DNA from: Streptomyces durocortorensis
GTDB lineage: Bacteria; Actinomycetota; Actinomycetes; Streptomycetales; Streptomycetaceae
NCBI RefSeq assembly: GCF_031760065.1
Contig: NZ_CP134500.1
Coordinates: 6,758,001-6,822,000, forward strand
DNA length: 64,000 bases
Reading direction: 5' to 3'
Positions 50,041 to 62,800 of the stretch are shown here, piece after piece. The notes under the pieces were generated by a model. It saw only the letters and a list, made by a program, of their open reading frames with translations. It had not been told where the DNA came from and made no database searches. How positions within the stretch are numbered: the first letter of the stretch is position 1; every line of letters starts with the position of its first letter. Made by a program: the position numbers and the translations under genes.

Positions 50041-51027
50041 ATGGACCCAGTGATGAGCCCCGTGACGGACCCGGCGCGCGAGTCGGCGCCGGAAGTCCCG
50101 GCCGACGGGGGTCTGACCACCGGCGCGGTGGCCCGTCTCCTGGGCGTCGCGCCGACCACACTGCGCTCGTGGGACCGTCGCTACGGCATCGGCCCGGCTG
50201 CGCGGGAGGACGGCAGGCACCGGCGCTGGACCGGGGCGGACATCGCCGCTCTGCGGAACATGTGCCGTCTGACGAGCGCGGGCCTGCCACCGGCCGAGGC
50301 CGCCCGCACCGTCCTGGCCGGAACGTCCCGCGAGGCGCCCGTGCCACCGTCCGGGCGCGCCTCCAGGGCCTCCGGACCGCTTGCGCTCGGCAGGGCCCGC
50401 CGGGAGTGCCGCGGGCTGGCCCGGGCGGCGGTCCGGCTGGACGCGCCGGCCATGGACGAGCTGCTCGCGGCGGTGCTGGACCGCTACGGACTGCCGGCCG
50501 CGTGGGACGAGGTGATGATGCCGGTGCTGCACGCGGTGGGCCGCAAGTGGGAGACAGAGGGGGAGCGGTACATCGAAGTCGAGCACCTGCTGTCATGGCA
50601 TGTCTCCGGCGCGCTGCGCGCGTTCGCGGCGGCGCGGCCCCCCGCCCCCGGCGCGGGCGTCTCCCTACTGGCCTGCGTGCCCGGCGAGACCCATACGCTG
50701 GCCCTGGAGGCACTCGCCGCCACCCTCGCCCGACAGGCCCTGCCGGTTCGCATGTTCGGCGCCTCCCTGCCCGCGGGGGCGCTGGAGGAGGCGGTACGGC
50801 GCACCGGCCCCGTGGCGGTGGTGCTCTGGGCGCAGTCCCGCAGCACGGCCAGCCGCTCGCTCGTGGCCCGGGTGGGGGCGATCGAGTGGGGCGTACGGGG
50901 AGCGCGCAGGCGGCCCGCCGTCCTGGTGGCCGGGCCAGGCTGGACCGGGGAGCTGCCGCCGGAGGTGCGCTGCCCGGCCGGGCTGGCCGACGCGGTGGAC
51001 GTACTGGCCACGCTCGGCGCGCGGTGA
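50041..51027 (+). CDS. MerR-family regulator with CarH/LitR-like C-terminal domains (328 aa)
   Basis: It starts at the ATG at 50041 with almost no upstream ribosome site. A MerR helix-turn-helix occupies residues ~20-90 (GGLTTGAVARLLGVAPTTLR, SWDRRYGIGP). A helical bundle with KWETEGERYIEVEHLLSWHV recalls the W-x9-EH cobalamin-cap motif of CarH, though with 10 residues between W and EH. The Rossmann-like C-terminal part has CVPGETHTLALEALAATLAR, where E-x-H takes the place of the cobalamin-ligating D/E-x-H. It may sense a cobalamin, light or another ligand; binding is uncertain because of the spacing change. Confidence 0.82.
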   Translation: MDPVMSPVTDPARESAPEVPADGGLTTGAVARLLGVAPTTLRSWDRRYGIGPAAREDGRHRRWTGADIAALRNMCRLTSAGLPPAEAARTVLAGTSREAPVPPSGRASRASGPLALGRARRECRGLARAAVRLDAPAMDELLAAVLDRYGLPAAWDEVMMPVLHAVGRKWETEGERYIEVEHLLSWHVSGALRAFAAARPPAPGAGVSLLACVPGETHTLALEALAATLARQALPVRMFGASLPAGALEEAVRRTGPVAVVLWAQSRSTASRSLVARVGAIEWGVRGARRRPAVLVAGPGWTGELPPEVRCPAGLADAVDVLATLGAR

Positions 51028-51061
51028 CCGTGTCCGTCGTATCTGCCCTATGCGCCCGCCG

Positions 51062-52270
51062 TCACCGCAGGAAGTCCGACAGCCCCGTCAGGAGTCGCTC
51101 TACATCGTCCGTGTCGTTGTACGCGCACAGCCCGACGCGCAGGCCGCCGCTGTCACCGAGCCCCAGGTGGCGGGAGGCCTCCAGGGCGTAGAAGGATCCG
51201 GCGGGTGCGTGCACGCCGGAACGGGCGAGGGTGCGGTAGGCGTCCGCCGGGTCCCGGCCCTCGAAGGTGAGCAGCAGGGTGGGGGTGCGGTCCACGGCCC
51301 GGGAGTGCACGGTCACCCCGTCCAGTTCGCGCACGGCCTTCTCGATGCTCATCCGCAGAGCCGTCTCGTGGGCGCCGATCGCCGCGTAGGCCGACCGCAG
51401 CCGCTCGCGACGGCCGACACCGGCACCGACGTCGGCGCCCAGGCTCGCGAGGAAGTCCACCGCCGCCCGGGTGCCCGCCATCGACTCGTAGGGCAGAGTG
51501 CCGAGTTCGAAGCGCTCCGGTACGGCGTCGGTGGACGGCACCGGCTTGTCCGGGCGCAGGGTGTCGAGCAGTTCGGGCCGGGCGGCGAGCACTCCGTGAT
51601 GGGGGCCGAAGAACTTGTACGGGGAGCAGACGAAGAAGTCCGCGCCCAGCCGCTCCACATCGACCGTGCGGTGCGCGGTGAGATGGACCCCGTCCACGTA
51701 CAGCAGCGCGCCGGCCCGGTGGACGAGTCCGGCGATGGCCGGGATGTCGGGCCGGGTGCCGATGAGGTTGGACGCGCCGGTCACCGCGACCAGCCGGGTG
51801 CGTTCGGTGATCTGCGCGCCGACGGCCTCCGGGGACAGCTCGCCGGTCGCCGGGTCGAAATCGGCCCACCGCACCACCGCCCCCGCCCGTTCGGCCGCCC
51901 GCACCCACGGGCGGATGTTGGCATCGTGATCCAGCCGGCTGACCACCACCTCGTCCCCCGGGTTCCAGGACCCGGCCAGGGTGCGCGAGAAGTCGTAGGT
52001 CAGCTGGGTGGCACTGCGGCCGAACACGACCCCGTCCGGGTCCGCGCCCAGCAGATCCGCCATCGCCTGCCGGAACCCGAGGACGATCTCCTCCGCGTTC
52101 ACCTCCCCGGGCAGGGCCCCGCCCCGGATCGACAGGGGGCGGCTCATGGCCTCGCCGATCGCGGCGATGACGGAGGCGGGGGTCTGGGTGCCGCCCGGTC
52201 CGTCGAAGTGCGCCGTACCGGACCGCAGGGCGGGGAACTGTGCGCGCACCGCGCCGACGTCGTACGACAA
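51062..52270 (-). CDS. Cysteine desulfurase-like class V PLP enzyme (402 aa)
   Basis: The TTG at 52270 is preceded by GAGGAG. The fold is the class V aminotransferase family, closest by pattern to the 'cysteine desulfurase-like, VC1184' group: AHFDGPGGTQTPASVIAAIG, VVFGRSATQLTYDFSRTL, SRLDHDANIRPWVRAAERAG, LLYVDGVHLTAHRTVD and the PLP lysine in CSPYKFFGPHHGVL. The catalytic-loop Cys of true desulfurases is not seen (HAPAGSFYALEASRHLGLGD). Substrate unknown. It lies between the MerR gene and the tetramate cluster and probably belongs to neither. Confidence 0.85.
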   Translation of the reverse strand: MSYDVGAVRAQFPALRSGTAHFDGPGGTQTPASVIAAIGEAMSRPLSIRGGALPGEVNAEEIVLGFRQAMADLLGADPDGVVFGRSATQLTYDFSRTLAGSWNPGDEVVVSRLDHDANIRPWVRAAERAGAVVRWADFDPATGELSPEAVGAQITERTRLVAVTGASNLIGTRPDIPAIAGLVHRAGALLYVDGVHLTAHRTVDVERLGADFFVCSPYKFFGPHHGVLAARPELLDTLRPDKPVPSTDAVPERFELGTLPYESMAGTRAAVDFLASLGADVGAGVGRRERLRSAYAAIGAHETALRMSIEKAVRELDGVTVHSRAVDRTPTLLLTFEGRDPADAYRTLARSGVHAPAGSFYALEASRHLGLGDSGGLRVGLCAYNDTDDVERLLTGLSDFLR

Positions 52271-52857
52271 GGAGACTCCTCGTTTCGCTGAGGTGCTGCC
52301 GGGTTGCACTGCCGGGCTTCGCTGCCGGTTTCGCTGTCGGATTCCGCTGCCGGGTCCGCCGTGATCATCGCAGGGGGTGTCCCCGGATGGAAGGAGTGGG
52401 GCCGCCCGAGGGCGCTTTCGGGTGCGGCTTCTGCGCGGGCGCACCGCTCCCCACCCGAACGCACGCCAGAGCGTGGGGCATCGGGTACCGGCGCAACGGA
52501 ATACGCCGTCTTTCGGTGTGGCGATGATCCTATGAAGGAATTGCTCGCACAAATGCACTCGCCTCGGTCGTGCGATCCTCCCCGCATTCTCGCCGCGGAT
52601 AAAAGTGCCGCACAATTTCTGCGAGCCGGTCGTGATTAAAGCCGTGGGAACGGGAAATAGATGATCTGGGCTGATGGGAACGGGGGCATCAGTTCACGCC
52701 GCGGCCGAATCTGATCGAGGCCGGGTGTCTGGAAGTCGCCAGCGCGGGGGCCATGGTCGCCACCCGGGGTTCCTGTTCTCGTCAGGCTGCTCTGGCCTGC
52801 GCCGATGTGACGCGATGAGTCTCTCTCCCCGGCACTGTCACTTGTGGAGGGTCACGG
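52271..52857. other. 587-bp upstream region of the tetramate cluster
   Basis: No gene is convincing here. The part at about 52500-52680 is relatively AT-rich, with related stretches GCACAAATGCACTCG and GCACAATTTCTGCGAG, and is the likely promoter region for the ftdA-like gene. Confidence 0.55.
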
Positions 52858-53802
52858 ATGGACGAGCGCGAACGCTCCGCCGATGGCGAAATCAGTTCGG
52901 CCGACTTCTCGGTCGGGCGGAAGGGGGTGGTCGGTAATTCACCTACGCGGTTCCTTCGCGCTGTCGCCTACCCGATTCTCCTCCTCTCGGTCGTGTCCGT
53001 GAGTGCAGCCGCATTGTGGCTGAAATGGGACCCCGCGTGGGTCGGTTCGCTTTTCCTGATCGGGGTCATCGCCTATCTGGCCCTCCTGGAGCGGCTGATT
53101 CCTTATGACCGGAACTGGCACCCAGGAAAGGACGAATGGCGCTGGTACGGCGTCTATTTCCTGCTCACCATGGCCGGAAGCGGTCTGGCACAACTGCTGG
53201 TGGCGCTGGCCGTCGGCCTGATCGCGCCGGAGGAGCCGGCCCGTCACCTCTGGGTCGAGATCCCGGGCGCGCTCCTGGCTGGATCGCTCGTCAGCTACGC
53301 GGTGCACCGGCTGGGCCACCGCAGCGCACTGCTCTGGCGGCTGCACGGGGTGCACCACGTGCCGGAGAAGGTCAATGTCGCCAACAACGGCGTCAACCAC
53401 GTGCTGGACATCGTCCTGGCCCAGAGCCTCGTCCAGCTGACCCTGGCCCTCGTCGGGTTCTCCCGCCCCGCGGTGCTGGTGGTCGGGCTCTTCGTTGTCG
53501 CACAGGGCTACTTCGTCCACGCCAATATCGAGGTCCGTATCGGACCGCTCAACCATCTGCTGGCCAGCCCCGAGCAGCACCGACTGCACCACAGCACCGA
53601 TCTGTCCGAAGCCGGCCACTACGGCTCCGACCTGTCGTGCTGGGACCACCTCTTCGGCAGCTTCACCTGGCATGCCGGCCGCGAACCCGCCGCCGTCGGT
53701 CTCCACGATCCCACGGCCTTCCCTGGCACCGGCGAGATCCTCGCCGCTCTCCTGCATCCCTGGCGGCACCGCCGACCCGAACCGGGCACCCGGCCGAAGT
53801 GA
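52858..53802 (+). CDS. ftdA: Sterol desaturase/fatty-acid-hydroxylase family, FtdA-like (314 aa)
   Basis: The ATG at 52858 has GGAGG 7 nt upstream. Four or more membrane helices are visible. The di-iron His boxes are HRLGH, HGVHH and EQHRLHHS, with an additional AQGYFVHANIE. Length and position directly before an iterative PKS-NRPS fit the sterol desaturase of polycyclic tetramate macrolactam clusters (FtdA of frontalamide, and the hydroxylase of HSAF). That enzyme hydroxylates the ornithine-derived part of the tetramate; this is family knowledge. The gene ends 43 nt before the megasynthase. Confidence 0.9.
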   Translation: MDERERSADGEISSADFSVGRKGVVGNSPTRFLRAVAYPILLLSVVSVSAAALWLKWDPAWVGSLFLIGVIAYLALLERLIPYDRNWHPGKDEWRWYGVYFLLTMAGSGLAQLLVALAVGLIAPEEPARHLWVEIPGALLAGSLVSYAVHRLGHRSALLWRLHGVHHVPEKVNVANNGVNHVLDIVLAQSLVQLTLALVGFSRPAVLVVGLFVVAQGYFVHANIEVRIGPLNHLLASPEQHRLHHSTDLSEAGHYGSDLSCWDHLFGSFTWHAGREPAAVGLHDPTAFPGTGEILAALLHPWRHRRPEPGTRPK

Positions 53803-53845
53803 CCGCCAACCCCCGACGTTCCACCGCGACTTGAGGAGCCGACAC

Positions 53846-56800
53846 ATGGCCGACGCGAACAACCGGGCGTTACGCGACAAGGTGGCGATCATCGGAATGG
53901 GCTGCCGACTGCCCGGCAGCGCCTCGGACCACCGCACGTTCTGGCAGAACCTGATGGCGGGCAAGGACTGCATCACGCCCACCCCGCCCGACCGTTACGA
54001 CGTCGCCACGCTCGGCAGCCGGTTCCGGGACAAGCCCGGGCGCCTCGTCGGCGGCCGCGGCGGATACATCGACGGATTCGACGAGTTCGACCCCGCGTTC
54101 TTCGGTATCAGCCCGCGCGAGGCCGACCATATGGACCCCCAGCAGCGCAAGCTGCTCGAAGTGGCCTGGGACGCCCTGGAGGACGGCGGCCAGCGGCCCG
54201 CCGACCTCGCGGGCGGCAACGTCGCCGTCTACGTCGGCGCGTTCACCCTGGACTACAAGATCCTCCAGTTCGCCGACCTGGGGTTCACCTCCCTGGCCGC
54301 CCACACCGCGACCGGCACCATGATGACGATGGTGTCGAACCGCATCTCGTACTGCTTCGACTTCCGCGGTCCCAGCCTGTCCGTCGACACCGCGTGCAGC
54401 TCCTCCCTGGTGGCCGTGCACCTGGCGTGTCAGGCGCTGAAGAGTGGTGAGAGCGACCTCGCGCTGGCCGGCGGCACCCTGCTCCACATGGCCCCGCAGT
54501 ACACCGTCGCCGAGACGAAGGGCGGATTCCTGTCGCCCGAGGGCCGCTCCCGTACGTTCGACGCGGCTGCCGACGGCTATGTGCGGGCCGAGGGCGTCGG
54601 CCTGGTCGCGCTGAAGCGGCTGGAGGACGCCGTACGGGACGGGGACCGGATCCACGCGGTGATCCTCGGCAGCGGCGTCAACCAGGACGGCCACACCAAC
54701 GGCATCACCGTGCCCAACGCCGACGCCCAGGTCGGCCTCATCCGCCGGGTATGCGCCGAGGCGGGCATCACCCCCGGAGACCTCCAGTACATGGAGGCGC
54801 ACGGCACCTCGACCCCCGTCGGCGACCCGATCGAGGCGAACGCCCTGGCCCGCGCGCTGGCCATCGGACGGGCCCCGGGCGCCCGCGCCTACGTCGGCTC
54901 GGTCAAGACGAACATCGGCCACACCGAATCCGCCGCCGGGATCGCCGGACTGATCAAGACCGCCCTGTGCCTCGAACGCCGGCAGATCCCGCCCCACATC
55001 AACCTGGAGAACCTCAACCCCGCCATCGACCCGGCCACCCTGCCGTACGAGATCCCCACCCGGCCCGTCCCCTGGCCCGAGCACGAGGGCCCTGCCCGCG
55101 CCGGGGTGAACTCCTTCGGGTTCGGCGGCACCAACGCCCATGTGGTGCTGGAGGAGGCCCCGCCGCCCCCGCCGGACACCCGCCGGGCCAACCCCGCCGG
55201 ACGCGGCTGGAGCATCCTGCCGCTGAGCGCACGGCACCCGGACGCCCTCACCGCGATGGCGACCGGTATCCGCGGCGAACTGGCCGGGGAGAACGGCCCG
55301 GAGGTGACCCTCCCCGACCTCGGCCACACCCTCGCCCACCGCCGCCAGCACCTCCCCGAGCGGCTCTGTGTCGTCTACTCCTCCCGCGCCTCCCTCGACG
55401 AGGCGCTGGCCGCCCACGAGCGGGGCGAGCCCCACCCCCGGGTCGTCCGGGGCCGGGCACGCGCGTCGGGCGAGCGGCGGACGGTCTGGGTCTTCACCGG
55501 AATGGGCCCGCAGTGGTGGGGCATGGGACGCCAACTGCTCGGCGAGGAACCGGTCTTCCGCGACGCGCTCCTCCAGTGCGACCGTGCGATCGCCGAGTTC
55601 GCCGACTGGTCCCTGATCGAGGAGCTGACCGCCGACGAATCCGCCTCCCGGATGGACGAGACCTGGCTCGCGCAGCCCGCGAACTTCGCCGTGCAGGTCG
55701 CGCTGGCCGCCCTGTGGCGGTCCTACGGGGTGCGCCCGGACGCCGTCGTCGGTCACAGCACCGGCGAGATCGCCGCGTTCCACGAAGCGGGTGTCTACTC
55801 ACTGAGGGACGCGGCCAGGATCGCCGTGCACCGCAGCAGGCTCCAGCAGACCCTGGCGGGCACGGGCACCATGCTCGCCGTGAGCTTGTCGGAGGACGAG
55901 GCGGAGCGCCGGGTGCGCCCGTACAGCGACCGGGTCTCCATCGCCGCCGTCAACAGCCCCACCTCGATCACCCTGGCCGGGGACGGGGCGACGCTCGCCC
56001 TGCTGGCCGGGGAACTGCAAGCCGAGCAGCAGTTCGCCAAGTTCCTCACCGTACAAGTGCCGTACCACAGCGTCGGCATGGAGCTCATCAAGGACGAACT
56101 CCTCACGGAACTCGCCGCCCTGGAGCCACGCCCCGCACAGGTGCCGCTCTATCCGACGGGAGTCGGAGGCACCGCCCGCGGCGATGAGCTGGACGCCGCC
56201 TACTGGTGGAAGAACGTCCGCGACCGGGTGCGCTTCCGGGCCGCCGTGGACCGCGTCGCCGCCGACGGCCACCAGGTCTTCCTGGAGATCGGACCGCACC
56301 CCGTGCTCGGCCACGCGATCCGGGAATGCCTGGACGCCACCGGCGCGACCGGACTCACCCTGCCCTCGATCCGCCGCCGGGAGAACGAGCCCGAACGCTT
56401 CGCCGCCTCCCTCGCCTCGCTCCACAACCTGGGCGCCGCCATCGACTGGGACACGCTCCAGCCCACCGGACGCCCGGTCACCCTGCCCCGCCACCCCTTC
56501 CGGCGCGACCGCCACTGGACCGAGCCCCGGCCGGTCGCCCAGGTCCGCCTCGGGCGCCAGGACCACCCGCTCCTCGGCCGCCGTACCGACCGCACCGAAC
56601 CGACCTGGCAGGCCCGCCTCGACACCGAAGCCCTGCCCTACCTCGCCGACCACCGCATCCAGGGCACCGTCGTCTTCCCCGCCGCGGGCTACCTGGAGAT
56701 GGCGGCCCAGGCCGTCCGCCGGCTCACCGGAGGCGCCACCGCCGTCCTCACCGGCATCGACCTCCGCAAGGCGCTCTTCCTGCCCGACGGAGAGGACCGG

Positions 56801-59800
56801 ACCGTGGAGGTCTCCCTCTCCCTGGAGAACGCCGCCTTCACCGTCGCCTCGGCCGCCGGCGACGACGGAGAGCGGGCGGTCCACGTGAGCGGCGTCGTCC
56901 GTACCGGGCAGCGCCGCAGGACGGGACCGCCCCTCGACGCCGCCGCGATCCGCTCCCGCACCGTCCGGCGACTCGAAGGCCCCGACTGCTACACCGCACT
57001 GGCCGCCCTCGGCTACGACTACGGCCCCGCCTTCCGGGCCGTCGAAGAGGTCTGGATCGGCAGGGGCGAAGCCCTCGCCCGCATCCGTCCGCCCCGGGCC
57101 ATCGGCGACGACGCCGCGGACCACCACCTCCACCCCGTGCTGCTCGACGCCTGCTTCCAGACCCTGCTCACCCCGCAGATCCTGGAAGGACCCGCACCGG
57201 GCAAGGGGATCAGGCTGCCGCTCTCCCTCGACGAGGCCGCCATCGACCCCGTCGGCGACCAGCCGTTCTGGGCGCACGCCACCCTGCTGACCGGAGACGC
57301 GGACACCACCGTCGGGAACATCGCCCTCCACGCCGACGACGGCACGCCGCTCGGCCGCATCCACGGCTTCCGCGCCGGTGACGTCGAGAAGGCCGCGACC
57401 GCGGTCGCCCGCACCACGATCGACTCCTGGCTCGCGGAACCGGCCTGGACCGACTGCCCGCCGCTGCCCGAGGACGACGACGTACGGAGCGAACCCTCCG
57501 GGCCCGCCGCGACCGCCCGCGACCACGGCTGGCTGGTCCTCGCCGACAACGGGGGAGTGGCGGACGCCTTCGCCGAGCTCGCCGCCGCCCGGGGCGAACG
57601 CTGCCTGCTGGTGCGCCGGGGTGCCGCGTACACCGGCTCCGACGACGGCGGCACCTGTACCGTCGACCCCGCATCCGACAGCGGCCTGGAGCGCCTCCTC
57701 GCCGATGTGGAGCGCGAGGGCCGACCGTTTCGCGGGGCGGTCCTGCACCTGTGGAACCTCGACCGGCCCGCCCTCGCGGACTGCGACCGGAAAGCCCTCG
57801 TGGACCACACCGGCGCGGGCGCCTACTCCTTGGTCGCCCTCGCCCGGACCCTGCTCGCCCGGGGCTCCGGCAGCCGCCTGCACATCGTCACCCGGGGCGC
57901 CCAGCCCGGCCTGCCAGGCGAGGCCGTCGAACCCCTCGGGGCGCCCGCCTGGGGCGTCGGCCGCGTCCTGCGGCACCAGGAACTCACCGACCGACCCGGC
58001 AAGCTGATCGACCTCGACCCCCGGCGGGAACCGGGCCCGGACGGCGACCGCGCCGAGGCCGAAGCGCTCCTGAGCGAGGCGCTGGCCGAGGACGAGGAGG
58101 AGATCGCCCTGCGCGACGGCCGCCGCCGCACCAGCCGCCTGCGCCCCGCCGAGGGCCTTACCCGGCCCCTGCCGCCGCGCCTGCGGGAGTACGGCAGCTA
58201 CCTGGTGACCGGCGCGTTCGGCGCGCTCGGACGGCTGCTGTGCCGCACGCTGGTGCGGCGAGGGGCCCGCAGGCTGATCCTGGTCGGCCGCACCCCCGTA
58301 CCGCCCCGGGAGAAGTGGGCCGCCACCGACCCCGCCACCGCCGAGGGCCGGGCCGTGGCCCTGCTGCGCGAACTGGAGGCCCTCGGCGCGCAGACCGTCC
58401 CGGCCCGCCTCGACATCACCGACGAGGACGCCCTGACCGGCTGGCTCGACGCCCATCGAGCCAGTGGCGCGCCACCCGTGCGCGGGGTGTTCCACCTCGC
58501 GGGCCAGGTCCGCGACACCCTCGTCACCGAACTCGACCGGCCCGCCTTCGACGCCGTCCACGACCCCAAGACCGTCGGCGCCTACCTCCTGCACCGGCAC
58601 CTGCGGCACGAACCCCTCGAACACTTCGTGCTCTTCGCCTCGGTCGCCTCCCTGCTGACCACGGCGGGCCAGACCAACTACGCCGCCGGAAACGCCTTCC
58701 TGGACGCCCTGGCCCACCACCGCCGCGCGCTGGGCCTGCCCGCGCTCAGCCTGGACTGGGGCCCCTGGGCCACCGGCATGATCGAGGAACTCGGCCTCGT
58801 CGAGCACTACTTGCACAGCCGTGGCATGAGCTCGCTCTCCCCGGAAGCGGGCATGGCCGTCCTCGAACGCGTCATCGGCCAGGACCACGCCCAACTGGTC
58901 GTCGCCACCGTCGTCGACTGGCCCGCCTTCCTCGCCTGGTACCCGTCCCCGCCCCCGCTCGTCGCCGACCTCGCCGCGGCCGCCGCCCCGCCGCCGGACC
59001 CGGCGTCCGGCAACGGATTCCTCGACGCCTTCCGCGAAGCCGACGAGAAGACCCGCCGCACGCTGGTGACCGAGAGGTTCGCCGCGCTCTGCGCCACCGT
59101 GCTCCGCACCGGCACGGACCGCGTCGACCCCGCCACCGGCCTCGGCGAACTCGGGCTCGACTCGCTGCTCGCCATGGAGCTACGGGCCCGGATCCACGCC
59201 GAACTCGGCGTCGCCCTGCCCGTGGTCGCCCTCCTCAGCGGCACCCCGGCGGGCGAGCTCGCCGCCCGGCTCCACGACGGCCTCACCGCCCTGGCCGCCA
59301 CCGGAACCCCCGACGGAACGGCCCGTGCCGTCGAACTCCACCAGGACGAACGGCAGTACCCGCTGACGCAGAACCAGAAGGCGCTCTGGTTCCTCAAGCA
59401 CCTCAACCCCGAGGGGTACGCCTACAACATCGGCGGAGCCGTCGAGGTGAACGTGGCCCTCGAACCGGACCTGATGTTCGAGGCCGTCCGCCGCCTCATC
59501 GCCCGGCACCCCGCGCTGCGCACCAACTTCCCGCTGGAGGACGGGCAGGCCGTGCAGCGGGTCTCCCCGGACGTCGTACCGGACCTCGGTCTCTTCGACG
59601 TGCAGGGGCAGGACTGGGAGACCATCCACGCGACGATCGTCGCCGAATACCGCAAGCCCTACGACCTCGCCCGCGACCCGCTGGTCCGCTTCCGCCTCTT
59701 CAAGCGGGCGCCCGACCGCTGGGTCATCATGAAGGCCGTCCACCACATCGTCTCCGACGCCGTCTCCACGTTCACCTTCATCGAAGAACTCTTCGCCGTG

Positions 59801-62800
59801 TACGAGGCGCTGCGCGAGGGCAGGCAGCCCGAACTGCCCCCGGTGCAGGCCCGCTACCTCGACTTCCTCAACCAGCAGAACGCGTTCCTGGCCGGGCCGG
59901 AAGCCGCGGGCATGCTCGACTACTGGCGCTCCCACCTGCCGGCCGAGGTCCCGCTCCTGGACCTTCCCGTCGACAAACCGCGCCCCGCCGTCCAGACCCA
60001 CAACGGGGCCTCCGCGTTCTTCGTCCTCGACGCCCAGCTCAGCACCCGCGTCCACGCCCTGGCCCGGGCGCACGGCGTCACCCCGTTCATGGTGCTGCTG
60101 AGCGCCTACTACCTCCTCCTGCACCGCTACTCCGGGCAGGACCACATCGTCGTCGGCAGCCCCGTCACCGGCCGCACCCGGCAGGACTTCTCCTCCGTCT
60201 ACGGCTACTTCGTCAACCCGCTGCCGCTGCACGCCGACCTGTCGGACGACCCCACCGTCGCCGAACTGCTGCAACAGGTCCGCAGGGCAGTACTGGGCGG
60301 GCTGGACAACCAGGAGTACCCCTTCGTCCTCCTCGTGGAGGAGCTGGGACTCCAGCGCGATCCCAGTCGCTCGGCCGTGTTCCAGGCGATGTTCATCCTC
60401 CTCACCCACAAGGTGGCCACCGAGCAGTACGGCTACCGCCTGGAGTACATCGAACTGCCGGAGGAAGAGGGGCAGTTCGACATAACGCTGTCCGCCTACG
60501 AGGACGAGGCGGAGGGACGTTTCCACTGCGTCCTCAAGTACAACACCGACCTCTTCCTCCCGGCGACGATGCGCCGCATGGCCGCCCACTACACCCGCCT
60601 CCTGGACCGGATGACCCGCGCCCCCGGCGAACAGCCCGCATCCCGGCTGGAGATGCTCGGCGAACGCGAGCGCCACCGGCTCGTCGCCGAATGGAGCCGC
60701 CCGGCCCTGCCGCCCGCCGAGGAGAGGGGGGAGCCGTTCACCCCGGTCCACGAGCTGATCGGGCGCGCCGCCGCCGAGCACCCCACCGCCGTCGCCCTGG
60801 TCACGCCCTCCCCGTACAGCGACGCCCACCGGCTCACCTACGCGGAGCTGGAGCGGCGGGCCACCGGGACCGCCGCCCGGCTGCGCACCCTCGGCGTCGG
60901 GCACGGCTCCGTCGTCGTGCTGTACCTGGACAAGTCGCCGGACCTGATCGTCACCCTGCTCGCCGTGCTCAAGACCGGAGCCGCCTACCTCCCGCTCCGG
61001 CCCGGACTGCCCGCCGGCCGGCTCGCGTCCCTCGTGCACAACAGCGGCGCCGCGCTCGTCGTCGTCGCCGACGAGGACGGGCGGGAGGGCACCGCGGCGC
61101 TGCCGGTCATCACGGTGACCCTCGACGCCCTGCACGCGACCGAGCCGCACCCGGACGGCCCCCGGCGGAGCACCGCCCCGGACTCGACGGCGTACGTCAT
61201 CACCACCTCCGGGTCCACCGGCCGCCCCAAGGCCGTCCGCGTCAGCCACCGCAACCTCGCCTCGGCCCAAGCCGCCTGGCGTGCGGAGTACCGGCTGGAG
61301 ACGGACGTCCGGGTGCACCTCCAGATGGCCGACCCCTCGTTCGACGTCTTCACCGGCGACCTGGTCCGCGCTCTGTGCTCGGGCGGCACCCTCGTACTGG
61401 CCGACCGCGACCTGCTCTTCGACACGACCCGCCTCTACCGGACGATGCGTCAAGAACGGGTCGACTGCGCGGAGTTCGTGCCAGCAGTGGTGCGCGGGCT
61501 GATGGACCACTGCGACCGGCAAGGGCTGCGGCTGGACTTCCTGCGGCTGCTGGTGGTCGGCTCGGACGCCTGGAGCGTGGCGGAGTACCGGCGGCTCGGC
61601 GAGCTGTGCGGCCCCGGCACCCGCCTCGTCAACTCCTACGGGCTCACCGAAGCCACCATCGACAGCGCGTACTTCGAAGGACCCGTGGACGACCTGGAGC
61701 CCGGCGCGATGGTCCCGATCGGCCGGCCCATGCCCCACAGCACCCTCCACGTCCTCGACGCCCACGGCGAACCCGTCCCGCCCGGCGTTCCCGGAGAGCT
61801 CTGGATCGGCGGCGAAGGCGTCGCGCTCGGCTATGCCGGAGACCCCGAGCAGACCGAGGAGCGTTTCGTCACCCGTACGCTCGGCCGGGCCGCGGAAGCC
61901 CGTCCCGAACGGCTCTACCGGACCGGTGACATCGCCCGCTGGGACGCACAGGGCCGGGTGCACCTGCTCGGCCGGACCGACGGGCAGGTCAAGCTGCGCG
62001 GCCACCGCATCGAGATCGGCGAGATCGAGGCCCACCTCGCCCAGTGGCCGCCACTCGCACGCGCCGTGGTCACCGTCACCACGGACGCCGGGGGAGAGGC
62101 GGCCCTCTGCGCCTACTGCGTACCGGCCCCCGGTGCGGCGCTGGACGCCCGGGCCCTGCGCCGCCATCTGGCGCGCTCCCTGCCCTCGTACATGATCCCC
62201 TCCCACTACGTCGAGCTGCCCGAGCTGCCGCTCACGCCCAGCGGCAAGGTCGACACCGCAGCCCTGCCCGCCCCCCGGCCCCATGGCGGGGAACGGCCCC
62301 ACGAGGAGCCCGCCACGCTGTACGAGGTCAGCCTCGCCCGGCACTGGAGGAACCTCCTCGGAATCGAACAGATCGGCCTGGAGGACGACTTCTTCGAGCT
62401 CGGCGGCAGCTCCGTCAAGCTCATCGAGCTGCTCCACCACCTGCGCACCGAGTTCGGCGCCGGCGTGCCCGTCAGCAGGCTGTACCAGGTCACCACCCTG
62501 CACGGCATGGCCGCCACGGTGGCCGACGTCCTGCACAGCACCACCGCCGAGGACCTGCCGTGCCTGACCTTCAACGCCGGAGGGGCCCGCGAGCTCTTCT
62601 GCTTCCCGCCCGCCGGCGGCCACGGACTGGTCTACCGGGGCCTGGCGGGACAACTCCCCGAGTACACCCTCATCGGCTTCAACTACCTCCCGGGCGACGA
62701 CAAGGTGGCCCGCTACGCCGACCTGATCGAGGCCGCCCGGCCCGACGGCCCCTGCCTGCTCCTCGGCTACTCCCTCGGCGGCAACCTCGCCTTCGAGACG

